From Candidatus Equibacterium intestinale (GTDB lineage: Bacteria > Bacteroidota > Bacteroidia > Bacteroidales > UBA932): 7,627 nucleotides of DNA. Below are positions 1 through 6,245 of the stretch, in pieces. Below the pieces are notes generated by a model that saw only the letters and a program-made list of their open reading frames with translations, ran no database searches and was not told the DNA's origin. Position 1 is the stretch's first letter. The number at the start of each line of letters is the position of its first letter. The stretch spans positions 1 to 7,627 of the forward strand of contig JAGHVP010000049.1 in assembly GCA_018064305.1 (NCBI GenBank), written 5' to 3'. A program made the translations under genes and the position numbers.

Positions 1-396
1 CTAATAAACATAGCAGAGCACCTCGCCACCTACATTCATTTCCTTAGCTTCCTTGTCGGTGATGACACCTTTGGAAGTAGAGATGATAGCGATACCCATA
101 CCATTCAATACTCTGGGCATATCCTCAACGCCTGCATAACGGCGAAGACCGGGACGGCTTACGCGGACAATTTTCTTGACAGCTGCCTGCTTGGTCTGGG
201 GATGATACTTGAGAGCGATCTTGATTGTGTTTGAAGTTTCACCTTCAACCACCTTGTAAGCGAGAACATAACCTTTCTCGTGAAGTACGCGTACGATTTC
301 GCCTTTGAGCTTAGAAGCAGGAACTTCTACAGTCTTGTGGCCTGCTGCATAGGCATTACGGATTCTCGTAAGCAAATCTGCAATTGGATCAGTCAT
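1..396 (-). CDS. rpsH: 30S ribosomal protein S8
   Basis: S8 binds 16S rRNA helix 21 early in 30S assembly and in many bacteria also represses its own operon. The 131-residue product is the usual S8 length. It opens with MTDPIADLLTRIRNA and ends with the family signature STSKGVITDKEA (residues 106-117) followed by GGEVLCYVY. I start at the ATG at 396 because this gives the canonical N-terminus. An in-frame TTG at 426 would add ten residues with no family support. The stop (TAG) occupies bases 1-3, so the gene is complete. The start is preceded by an A-rich run instead of a Shine-Dalgarno sequence. It is the last gene of the ribosomal cluster inside the window (rplF would be expected next) and is separated from rpsN by an unusually long 91-nt gap. 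Confidence 0.97.
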   Translation of the reverse strand: MTDPIADLLTRIRNAYAAGHKTVEVPASKLKGEIVRVLHEKGYVLAYKVVEGETSNTIKIALKYHPQTKQAAVKKIVRVSRPGLRRYAGVEDMPRVLNGMGIAIISTSKGVITDKEAKEMNVGGEVLCYVY

Positions 397-417
397 TTTT
401 TTGATTTTTTGTGGAAC

Positions 418-451
418 GACACTCAACTTATATATATTTTATAGGAGTGCC
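418..451 (-). other. Potential hairpin in the rpsN-rpsH intergenic leader
   Basis: The 91-nt gap between rpsN and rpsH (397-487) is the longest inside the ribosomal cluster. On the minus strand GGCACTC (451-445) can pair with GAGTGTC (424-418), giving a 7-bp stem with one G-U pair. The stem encloses a 20-nt AT-rich loop that is partly self-complementary (TATA repeats). It ends 21 nt before the rpsH start. No T-tract follows, so it does not look like a terminator, and I see no TTTG/TAnnTTTG promoter in the gap. A regulatory or mRNA-processing role is possible but purely inferred. Confidence 0.35.
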
Positions 452-487
452 CGATATCCGATTGTTTATAAATTAGTTATTATTGGT

Positions 488-757
488 CTACCAAGATGCT
501 TTCTTCACTCCCGGGATGAGGCCCTTTGAAGCCATCTCGCGGAACTGAATACGGCTGATACCAAACTGGCGCATATATCCTTTGGGACGGCCAGTAAGAG
601 AACAACGGTTATGCATACGTATAGGGCATGCGTTCTTGGGAAGTTTGTCAAGAGCTGCCCAGTCACCAGCCTCTTTCAAAGCTGCGCGTTTCTCTGCATA
701 TTTGGCAACTAATTTTGCACGTTTAACCTCGCGTGCTTTCATTGATTCTTTTGCCAT
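488..757 (-). CDS. rpsN: 30S ribosomal protein S14 (zinc-independent type)
   Basis: S14 sits in the head of the 30S subunit near the A site and helps assemble the head. The 89-residue length and the core TGRPKGYMRQFGISR (residues 55-69) identify the family. It is the long, C-minus form: only two cysteines are present (C44 and C52), and the paired CxxC motifs of the short zinc-binding paralogue are missing. It starts 6 nt after the rplE stop, suggesting translational coupling, and ends with TAG. Position between rplE and rpsH is canonical for the spc operon. Confidence 0.97.
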   Translation of the reverse strand: MAKESMKAREVKRAKLVAKYAEKRAALKEAGDWAALDKLPKNACPIRMHNRCSLTGRPKGYMRQFGISRIQFREMASKGLIPGVKKASW

Positions 758-763
758 ACTCTG

Positions 764-1366
764 TTATTTCTTAATGTTTTTAAAAGGTAATCCAAATTCA
801 CGGAGGAGTGCGTAAGCCTCTTCGTCCTTGTTAGCTGTAGTCACGAAAGTGATCTCCATACCCATTACTTTGGTGATCTTGTCGATATCGATCTCGGGGA
901 AGATGATCTGCTCCTTGATACCGAGGGTATAGTTACCACGGCCGTCGAAGTTTTCTGCGATACCTTTGAAGTCACGGATACGGGGGAGAGAGATAGCGAT
1001 GAGTCTCTCGAGGAACTCATACATCTTCACACCGCGGAGGGTAACTTTTGCGCCGATAGGCATACCGCGACGGAGTTTGAAGTTAGAGATATCCTTACGT
1101 GAGATAGTCTGAACTGCTTTCTGGCCTGTGATGGTGGTAAGCTCTGCCTGAGCGACCTCAACAAGCTTCTTGTCCTGAGTTGCGTGGCCGACACCCTCGT
1201 TGAGAGTGATCTTCACCAGTTTGGGGACCTGCATTACAGTTTTGTAACCGAACTCTTTTGTGAGTTTGTCGATGATCTCTTCTTTGTATTTCTTCTGCAA
1301 TGAAGGAACATATCCTTTCAATGAGACTGCATTGTTTGCTGCAGCTGCTTCTTTCTTGTTAGCCAT
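764..1366 (-). CDS. rplE: 50S ribosomal protein L5, with N-terminal extension
   Basis: L5 binds 5S rRNA and forms part of the central protuberance. Family signatures are clear: MQVPKLVKITLNEGVG (45-60), ITGQKAVQTISRKDISNFKL (79-98), LPRIRDFKG (127-135) and GNYTLGIKEQIIFPEI (144-159). The product is 200 residues, whereas L5 is commonly about 180-185. The excess is an alanine/lysine/asparagine-rich stretch of about 17-20 residues at the N-terminus, before LQKKYKEE. The chosen ATG shares its A with the rplX stop codon (TAATG), which argues for a coupled start here. The only in-frame alternatives that shorten the extension are TTG codons at residues 17 and 23. The next Met is residue 45, inside the conserved fold, so it is excluded. 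Confidence 0.96.
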   Translation of the reverse strand: MANKKEAAAANNAVSLKGYVPSLQKKYKEEIIDKLTKEFGYKTVMQVPKLVKITLNEGVGHATQDKKLVEVAQAELTTITGQKAVQTISRKDISNFKLRRGMPIGAKVTLRGVKMYEFLERLIAISLPRIRDFKGIAENFDGRGNYTLGIKEQIIFPEIDIDKITKVMGMEITFVTTANKDEEAYALLREFGLPFKNIKK

Positions 1367-1686
1367 TATTTGAGTTCCTCCCCTGATTTTTTAGCATAGC
1401 GTACGAGTTTGCCGTTCTTACCGATACGGCGACCGATTCTGGTGGGGCCGCCCTTAGCGGGGTCAACTACCTGAAGGTTTGAGATGTGTATGCCTGCTTC
1501 CTGTTTGATAATACCACCCTGGGGGTGCTGTGCATTGGGTTTGGTGTGCTTGCTAACCATGTTGATGCCCTCAACAATGGCACGGTTCTTATCTGTAAGT
1601 ACTTCAAGGACCTGACCGGTTTTACCCTTGTCATTGCCGGCGTTTACATAAACCGTATCACCTTTCTTTATATGTAACTTTTTCAT
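1366..1686 (-). CDS. rplX: 50S ribosomal protein L24
   Basis: L24 is an assembly-initiator protein that binds the 5' region of 23S rRNA near the exit of the peptide tunnel. The 106-residue protein begins with a KOW motif (KKGDTVYVNAGNDKGKTGQV, about residues 7-26) and continues with the family's VEGINMVSKHTKP and GGIIKQEAGIHISNLQVVDP segments. The length is normal. Its TAA stop overlaps the rplE start by one base, and it begins 14 nt after rplN. The L14-L24-L5 order is the conserved spc order. Confidence 0.97.
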   Translation of the reverse strand: MKKLHIKKGDTVYVNAGNDKGKTGQVLEVLTDKNRAIVEGINMVSKHTKPNAQHPQGGIIKQEAGIHISNLQVVDPAKGGPTRIGRRIGKNGKLVRYAKKSGEELK

Positions 1687-1700
1687 GTTCGTAATGATTG

Positions 1701-2066
1701 TTAGAGCACCTCGGGTGCGAGTGAAACGATTTTCATATAATTTTCACGCAACTCTCTGGCAACGGGGCCGAAGATACGGGTACCGACAACCTCACCTGCC
1801 TTGTTGATAAGTACGCAAGCGTTCTCATCGAAGCGGATGTATGAACCGTCGGGACGACGGATCTCTTTCTTGGTGCGGACTACAACTGCATTTGAAACAG
1901 TGCCTTTCTTAGTGTTGCCACCGGGGATTGCACTCTTTACAGCAACAACGATTTTGTCGCCTACGCTGGCATATTTACGACGGGTACCGCCGAGTACGCG
2001 GATGCAGAGAACCTCTTTTGCACCGCTGTTGTCAGCTACTAATAAACGTGATTCCTGTTGTATCAT
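1701..2066 (-). CDS. rplN: 50S ribosomal protein L14
   Basis: L14 lies at the 30S-50S interface and contacts 16S rRNA helix 14 through an intersubunit bridge. The 121-residue length is typical. It starts MIQQESRLLVADNSGAKEV and carries the C-terminal signature GTRIFGPVARELR (95-107). The start is separated from the rpsQ stop by a single base, so the two are almost certainly translated in a coupled manner. I see nothing unusual in the protein. Confidence 0.98.
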   Translation of the reverse strand: MIQQESRLLVADNSGAKEVLCIRVLGGTRRKYASVGDKIVVAVKSAIPGGNTKKGTVSNAVVVRTKKEIRRPDGSYIRFDENACVLINKAGEVVGTRIFGPVARELRENYMKIVSLAPEVL

Positions 2067-2067
2067 T

Positions 2068-2322
2068 TTACTTAACTTTTTCTACGATTTCTACCAATCT
2101 CCAACGTTTTGTCTTGCTCAAGGGACGAGTTTCCATGATGCGTACTGTATCGCCTTCGCTGCACTCGTTCTTGTCATCCTGAGCGACGAACTTAGTGGTT
2201 TTATTTACGAACTTGCCGTAAATAGGGTGTTTCTCTTTAGTCTTGACAGCAACTACAATAGATTTGTCCATTTTGTTGCTTACAACAACACCGATTCTTT
2301 CTTTACGAAGATTTCTTTCCAT
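2068..2322 (-). CDS. rpsQ: 30S ribosomal protein S17
   Basis: S17 is a primary 16S rRNA-binding protein with an OB fold in the 30S body. The 84-residue protein has the family N-terminus (RKERIGVVVSNKMDKSIVVAV) in outline and the C-terminal signature GDTVRIMETRPLSKTKRW (57-74). It starts 17 nt after rpmC and ends one base before rplN. Length and order are canonical. Confidence 0.97.
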   Translation of the reverse strand: MERNLRKERIGVVVSNKMDKSIVVAVKTKEKHPIYGKFVNKTTKFVAQDDKNECSEGDTVRIMETRPLSKTKRWRLVEIVEKVK

Positions 2323-2339
2323 AATTGTTCAGATCTATT

Positions 2340-2534
2340 TTAGTTCTGTTTCTGTTTTTCTGCCAGGATAGTCATCATGCGAGCGATGTCGCGACGGCTC
2401 TTGGCGATTTTTGATGTATCATCCATAGGGGAGATCACGTGGTTCATCTTCATAACAGAAAGACTCTGTTTCTCAGCCTCGATTCTCTCTACGAGATCCT
2501 TGGCAGCCATTTCGCGAATTTCTTTTGCTTTCAT
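2340..2534 (-). CDS. rpmC: 50S ribosomal protein L29
   Basis: L29 is a small, two-helix protein beside the peptide exit tunnel, near the docking site for trigger factor and SRP. The 64-residue product begins MKAKEIREM and carries the conserved helix KSRRDIARMMTIL (45-57). This matches the L29 consensus of K-x-x-RR-x-IAR-hydrophobic. It lies 20 nt after rplP and 17 nt before rpsQ, the standard L16-L29-S17 order. Confidence 0.96.
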   Translation of the reverse strand: MKAKEIREMAAKDLVERIEAEKQSLSVMKMNHVISPMDDTSKIAKSRRDIARMMTILAEKQKQN

Positions 2535-2554
2535 TGTCTTAGTCTTTTTTTCTG

Positions 2555-2983
2555 TTAGTTGTTAGATTCTACATAGTCTCTTCTGATGACGAACTTGCAG
2601 GAAACGGGAAGTTTCTGTGCACCGAGACGGAGAGCCTCTTTAGCAACCTCCATGGGAACGCCTTCAGCTTCGAAAAGGATACGGCCGGGAGTGATGGGAG
2701 CAACGAATCCCTCAGGATTACCTTTACCTTTACCCATACGTACCTCGGCAGGTTTCTTTGTGTAAGGTTTGTCCGGGAAGATTCTGATCCAGATCTGACC
2801 TTCACGTTTCATGTGACGTGCAACAGCCTGACGAGCCGCCTCGATCTGTTGCCCTGTAAGCCAGCAGCTTTCCATAGTCTTAAGACCAAATGAACCGAAT
2901 GCGAGCTGATTGCCTCTCTGTGCAACGCCTTTCATGCGGCCTTTCTGCTGTCTTCTAAATTTGGTTTTTTTAGGTAGTAACAT
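2555..2983 (-). CDS. rplP: 50S ribosomal protein L16
   Basis: L16 organises the 50S A site and contacts tRNA. The 142-residue protein shows MLLPKKTKFRRQQKGRMKG at its N-terminus, IWIRIFPDKP (64-73), the RMGKGKG signature (82-88) and the FVIRRDY end. Length is normal. In most bacteria rplP follows rpsC directly inside the S10 operon. Here it is the first gene of its unit: upstream lie a 5' leader of about 70 nt, a Bacteroidetes-type promoter and the terminator of an unrelated operon. The bases before the ATG are A-rich (AAACAAATAGAGAC) with at most a weak Shine-Dalgarno resemblance. Confidence 0.98.
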   Translation of the reverse strand: MLLPKKTKFRRQQKGRMKGVAQRGNQLAFGSFGLKTMESCWLTGQQIEAARQAVARHMKREGQIWIRIFPDKPYTKKPAEVRMGKGKGNPEGFVAPITPGRILFEAEGVPMEVAKEALRLGAQKLPVSCKFVIRRDYVESNN

Positions 2984-3055
2984 GTCTCTATTTGTTTAAA
3001 TAATTTCTAAACTCTTGTTAATCAACAACTTACCCTACAATAGGGGAAATTGCGG
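2984..3055 (-). promoter_or_regulatory. rplP mRNA leader with two small hairpins
   Basis: This is the inferred 5' UTR of the ribosomal cluster, about 70 nt, assuming transcription starts a few bases after the -7 element. On the minus strand it contains CCCTA-TTG-TAGGG (3045-3033), a perfect 5-bp stem with a 3-nt loop. It also contains TTGTT-GATT-AACAA (3028-3015), a 5-bp stem with a 4-nt loop. Several stop codons interrupt it and no trace of rpsC coding sequence is visible. Whether the hairpins bind a ribosomal protein for feedback control, as leaders of other ribosomal operons do, cannot be judged from one sequence. Confidence 0.45.
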
Positions 3056-3059
3056 ACTG

Positions 3060-3090
3060 CAAAGGTAGATATTTTATTCAAACTACCAAA
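3060..3090 (-). promoter_or_regulatory. Bacteroidetes-type promoter for the rplP cluster
   Basis: On the minus strand TTTG (3090-3087) is followed by exactly 19 nt and then TACCTTTG (3067-3060). This matches the published Bacteroidetes primary-sigma consensus of a -33 TTTG and a -7 TAnnTTTG separated by about 19-21 nt. The spacer and upstream flank are strongly AT-rich, including an A-tract (3099-3092 on the minus strand), as expected for a strong promoter. It lies about 20 nt after the preceding terminator and about 75 nt before the rplP start. A second TTTG at 3082-3079 is too close to the -7 element to serve. Confidence 0.85.
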
Positions 3091-3111
3091 CTTTTTTTAG
3101 ACTTTTCTACC

Positions 3112-3141
3112 AAAAAAATTGCGACCGAACAGCCGCAATTT
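3112..3141 (-). terminator. Intrinsic terminator after the DUF4294 gene
   Basis: On the minus strand AAATTGCG (3141-3134) pairs perfectly with CGCAATTT (3123-3116). The 10-nt apical segment (GCTGTTCGGT) can add a C-G and wobble pairs. The 3' arm runs straight into a T tract (seven T in all, 3118-3112). This is a textbook rho-independent terminator. It lies 84 nt after the DUF4294 stop and closes the PBP-ddl-prmC-radA-DUF4294 unit just before the rplP promoter. On the plus strand the stem is followed by only three T, so it is probably unidirectional. Confidence 0.88.
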
Positions 3142-3225
3142 CAATCAGTTACAAAAGTGAAACATATCGAGCGCCGCACACTTTGCGACCAAAGAGGATG
3201 GATTCCGGAACAACCCGGTCTCCCG

Positions 3226-3999
3226 CTACTTGCGCTTCTTCTCTTTTGCCTTGGATTTTTCCTTGTTCCGCTCCTTGTCCCTGGCCTGCTTGCGGACCTT
3301 GGCCTCTTCAAGAGACTTGTAGTAAGATTCGCGGAACTTTTCGGGAATGATGATCTGTGGACGCGGCTTGCCGAAGATGAACTCATAAAGTTCGTCGAAC
3401 TCTCCGTAATACCACGCATGGACAAGCTGTTCGAGGTCTGCATCCTCGCCGGTGGGGTCGTAGCGCTGCTTGATGTTGCCTTTGAGAAGCTTGGCGACAC
3501 CCTGCCAGAACTGCGCGTTGACCTTGCCCAGATATTTCTTGATGATATCGTATGGGGGCATACCCACCTCCCTGTCTATCAGCCGGATCATCATAAGTCC
3601 CTGGCTGAGCGTGAGCCCCTCGAAAATAGGCTTGAAGTTGTTGAGCAGCTCGTCTTTCAGACCGTTGAGATACCTTTCCTGCTCGGTGGGCTTCAGATTA
3701 TACATGGAAAACAGGCTGTCTGTCTCCCTGATGGTCTGCGCCACGAAAAGCGCATAAGGGTAAGCCTTGCTGAAGTTGTGCACCCTGCGGTAATACTTCA
3801 CCCATTCGCGCTTGTTCAGATATTTCTTCGGATGGATGCGGGCGGGCTTCAGCTCATCCACATAGATGGTGTCTCCCCTTTCGTCAATGACGTACTGCAG
3901 CAGCTCGTCAGAGGGAGCCTTGTTAGTCTGGGCGCCGGCAGGACCGGAGAAGAAAACCACGGCCAGACACAGCAATATCTTGGAAAAGAGTCTTTTCAT
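3226..3999 (-). CDS. Exported DUF4294 family protein of unknown function
   Basis: I recognise the DUF4294 family, which has no established function, from LTLSQGLMMIRLIDRE (129-144), NAQFWQGVA (161-169) and YDPTGEDADLE (180-190). The N-terminus is a typical signal peptide: MKR, then a hydrophobic core ILLCLAVVFF, then AGA (21-23) with likely cleavage before Q24. The mature protein should therefore be exported, probably to the periplasm. The C-terminus (231-257) is a charged tail with 14 Lys/Arg among 27 residues plus Glu, likely a helix or disordered. It begins 3 nt after the radA stop and is the last gene of the unit, followed by a terminator. A long open frame on the opposite strand (3157-4008) is a mirror of this gene. 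Function remains unknown; I have no basis for going beyond family membership. Confidence 0.9.
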   Translation of the reverse strand: MKRLFSKILLCLAVVFFSGPAGAQTNKAPSDELLQYVIDERGDTIYVDELKPARIHPKKYLNKREWVKYYRRVHNFSKAYPYALFVAQTIRETDSLFSMYNLKPTEQERYLNGLKDELLNNFKPIFEGLTLSQGLMMIRLIDREVGMPPYDIIKKYLGKVNAQFWQGVAKLLKGNIKQRYDPTGEDADLEQLVHAWYYGEFDELYEFIFGKPRPQIIIPEKFRESYYKSLEEAKVRKQARDKERNKEKSKAKEKKRK

Positions 4000-4002
4000 T
4001 TC

Positions 4003-5385
4003 TTATGATGCTTTGAAGATCATCCTGCAGAGGGCAGGGATGTCGGCAACAGGTACAACCTCTATGCCACTGTCTGCAAACGACTCTTCCTTGTTGAAAG
4101 ACGATATGAATATCTTCTTGAATCCAAGCTTGCCGGCCTCGGCCACACGGCGCTGCACCTGGCTCACGGGCCGGAGCTCTCCGCTCAGGCCGACCTCAGC
4201 GCAGAAGCACCAGTCTAGCGGCACGCTCAGGTCGAAATTGCTGGAAAGTATGGCCACCACAACGGCAAGGTCGCATGCCGGGTCGCTGATGCGCAGACCG
4301 CCCGCCACATTCAGAAAGACATCCTTGGCACCGAGCTTGAAGCCGGCGCGCCGCTCGAGGACAGCCAGCAGCATGTTCATCTTGCGGACATCGAAGCCCG
4401 TAGCGTTGCGCTGCGGCATTCCGTAGGCGGCAGAGCTCACAAGCGACTGTATCTCTAGCAGGAACGGGCGTGTGCCGTCCATCATGGCCGCGATGGCGAT
4501 GCCGCTCAGGTCATCCTGATGCATCGGAATCAGTATCTCGGAAGGATTCAGCACCTGGCGCAGCCCGCCCGAGGTCATCTCGAACACAGCCAGCTCGGCA
4601 GTAGAACCGAAACGGTTCTTGATGCTGCGCAGGATACGGTACGAGCCGCGGGTGTCACCCTCGAACTGCAGCACCACATCCACGATATGTTCCAGCACCT
4701 TAGGACCGGCGATCGAGCCGTCTTTGGTGATATGGCCGATAAGGATGACTGGCGTTCCGCTCTCCTTTGCATATCTCAGCAGGGCCGCGGCGCATTCGCG
4801 CACCTGCGACACACTGCCGGCCGAAGATTCCAGGCTGTCGCTGTATATGGTCTGGATAGAATCCACCACAAGCAGGTCGGGCTTCACGCGGCCCACCTGC
4901 TGAAGGATGTTTTCAAGCAGGGTTTCACTCAATATGCTGCAGTTGCTGTCGTCACCTCCCAGACGGGTGGCACGCAGCTTTATCTGCCCGGGGCTTTCCT
5001 CACCCGAAACATAAAGAGTCTTGAGATTGGGGCAGCCGAGCGGTATCTGGAGGGATAGTGTTGACTTTCCGATACCGGGTTCACCACCTATAAGGATCAT
5101 GGAACCCTCCACCAGGCCGCCGCCAAGAAGCCTGTCGACCTCTGAAAGGCCGATAGAGAAGCGGTTGCCAGTTGAGAGTGAAACATCTTTCAGAGCCTGA
5201 GGCTCGGCCTCATTCTCCGTAGAAATATATGCGCGTGTCCTGGCAGCAGCTTTAGACGGTGTCTTTTCTCTCTTAGGCTCCTCCACCATCGTATTCCACT
5301 CGCCACACGCCGGGCAGCGACCCATCCATTTCGGACTTTCGTTGCCACAAGAGGTACAATACCAGACTGTTGTTGCTTTTGCCAT
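4003..5385 (-). CDS. radA: DNA repair protein RadA (Sms)
   Basis: RadA is a RecA-like, DNA-dependent ATPase that promotes branch migration and processing of recombination intermediates. The 460-residue protein has every expected part: an N-terminal C4 zinc finger (C10, C13, C24, C27); a Walker A motif GEPGIGKST (101-109); a Walker B strand LLVVDS (171-176); the RadA-specific KNRFG motif (256-260); and a C-terminal Lon-protease-like domain (about 290-460) with GGLRISDPACDLAV. Length is usual. The start at 5385 puts the zinc finger at the normal distance from the N-terminus and follows the prmC stop by 4 nt. Its stop precedes DUF4294 by 3 nt. Nothing suggests it is inactive. Confidence 0.97.
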   Translation of the reverse strand: MAKATTVWYCTSCGNESPKWMGRCPACGEWNTMVEEPKREKTPSKAAARTRAYISTENEAEPQALKDVSLSTGNRFSIGLSEVDRLLGGGLVEGSMILIGGEPGIGKSTLSLQIPLGCPNLKTLYVSGEESPGQIKLRATRLGGDDSNCSILSETLLENILQQVGRVKPDLLVVDSIQTIYSDSLESSAGSVSQVRECAAALLRYAKESGTPVILIGHITKDGSIAGPKVLEHIVDVVLQFEGDTRGSYRILRSIKNRFGSTAELAVFEMTSGGLRQVLNPSEILIPMHQDDLSGIAIAAMMDGTRPFLLEIQSLVSSAAYGMPQRNATGFDVRKMNMLLAVLERRAGFKLGAKDVFLNVAGGLRISDPACDLAVVVAILSSNFDLSVPLDWCFCAEVGLSGELRPVSQVQRRVAEAGKLGFKKIFISSFNKEESFADSGIEVVPVADIPALCRMIFKAS

Positions 5386-5389
5386 TATA

Positions 5390-6244
5390 TTATTTCTTTA
5401 CTACTATGAAGCGGTCCTTGCCATTGAGGTCCTGTATGACTGCCGCACCTGTGAAAAGGGCTGCGGTCTCCTGCCCCAGCTTCTCATTGATCTCCAGCCA
5501 CAGGTTGCCGTTGTCCTTGAGCAGATAGTCGGCCCATACCGCAACCGCCCTGTAGAACACCAGCGGATCGTCGTCGGGGACAAACAGGGCCTGTGCCGGC
5601 TCCCAGTCAAGCACATTGCCGCGCATCTGCGCCTTCTCGCTCTCCATAACATACGGAGGGTTGCTGATGATAAGGTCGAACTTGGGCAGACCAGCCGGAG
5701 GAGCCTGCATCACATCGGCCTGGAAGAACACAGGGCGCGCTCCGTGCAGCTTCACCCTCTGCCTGCATGCAATGCGGAGCGCATCGTCGCTGATGTCACA
5801 GCCATAGACATGCGCTTCAGGGAATTCTGACGCAAAGGCGTATGCCAGGCAGCCGCTGCCTGTGCAGATATCAAGGATATTGAATGAATCGTCCTGGCTG
5901 CTCTGCATAAGTGCGTCACAGTCACTGGCGGCAAGTTCATAGAGCTGTTCTGTCTCCTGACGGGGGATAAGCACGCCGGGGCCCACTTTCAGGCGCATCC
6001 CGGCAAACTCTGTATGCCCCACCACATACTGCAGCGGTTCGCCTTTCTGCAACCTTTCTGCAGCGGCGGAGAGCATCTCCTGCTTGTCGGCATCAACCGG
6101 TTTGTGTGGCTCGCTCAGGTATTTGTATTCCTCGATTGAAAGCAGAGACGTCACGGCCCGGATGGCTATGGCACGTGCCTCTTCCTGAGGATACAGCCCC
6201 GTCAGCGAGGCGGCAAGATTGTCTATGAACTCTTTTAATGTCAT
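5390..6244 (-). CDS. prmC: Peptide chain release factor N5-glutamine methyltransferase
   Basis: PrmC methylates the glutamine of the GGQ motif in release factors RF1 and RF2, using S-adenosylmethionine, and so speeds translation termination. The 284-residue protein has a helical N-terminal domain with PLQYVVGHTEFAG (70-82), then VLIPRQETEQL (91-101). The SAM-binding motif I is DICTGSGCLA (125-134) and the catalytic NPPY is at 195-198, within LIISNPPYV. The family usually has Pro where this protein has Gln96 (RPETE becomes RQETE), a small oddity. The start lies 1 nt after the ddl stop (TAA-T-ATG) and the stop 4 nt before radA, so translation is probably coupled. N6-adenine methyltransferases also use NPPY, but the N-terminal domain and length point to PrmC. 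Confidence 0.95.
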   Translation of the reverse strand: MTLKEFIDNLAASLTGLYPQEEARAIAIRAVTSLLSIEEYKYLSEPHKPVDADKQEMLSAAAERLQKGEPLQYVVGHTEFAGMRLKVGPGVLIPRQETEQLYELAASDCDALMQSSQDDSFNILDICTGSGCLAYAFASEFPEAHVYGCDISDDALRIACRQRVKLHGARPVFFQADVMQAPPAGLPKFDLIISNPPYVMESEKAQMRGNVLDWEPAQALFVPDDDPLVFYRAVAVWADYLLKDNGNLWLEINEKLGQETAALFTGAAVIQDLNGKDRFIVVKK

Positions 6245-6245
6245 A

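Noticed and set aside
397..426. A longer S8 starting at an in-frame TTG at 426.
   Set aside because: The ATG at 396 gives the exact canonical S8 N-terminus (MTDPIADLL) and the usual 131 residues. The ten extra residues have no family support.
1801..2343. A 180-codon plus-strand open frame spanning rplN and rpsQ.
   Set aside because: It is antisense to two well-conserved ribosomal protein genes and has no recognisable motif.
2984..3225. Assembly chimera as the explanation for rplP sitting next to the radA unit.
   Set aside because: Not excluded, but less likely. The junction contains a complete terminator, then a consensus-spaced promoter and a leader, with no truncated gene on either side and Bacteroidota-type features throughout. 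It remains the main thing to test.
3157..4008. A 283-codon open frame on the plus strand opposite the DUF4294 gene, with a hydrophobic leucine-rich N-terminal part.
   Set aside because: It mirrors the minus-strand gene: the leucine-rich run is the complement of Lys/Glu codons in the basic tail. It would read through the terminator side and matches no family I recognise, while the minus strand has clear DUF4294 motifs and operon spacing.
4519..5058. Plus-strand open frames opposite radA (179 and 94 codons).
   Set aside because: They are shadows of radA; the minus-strand product has the zinc finger, Walker A, KNRFG and Lon-like domain intact.
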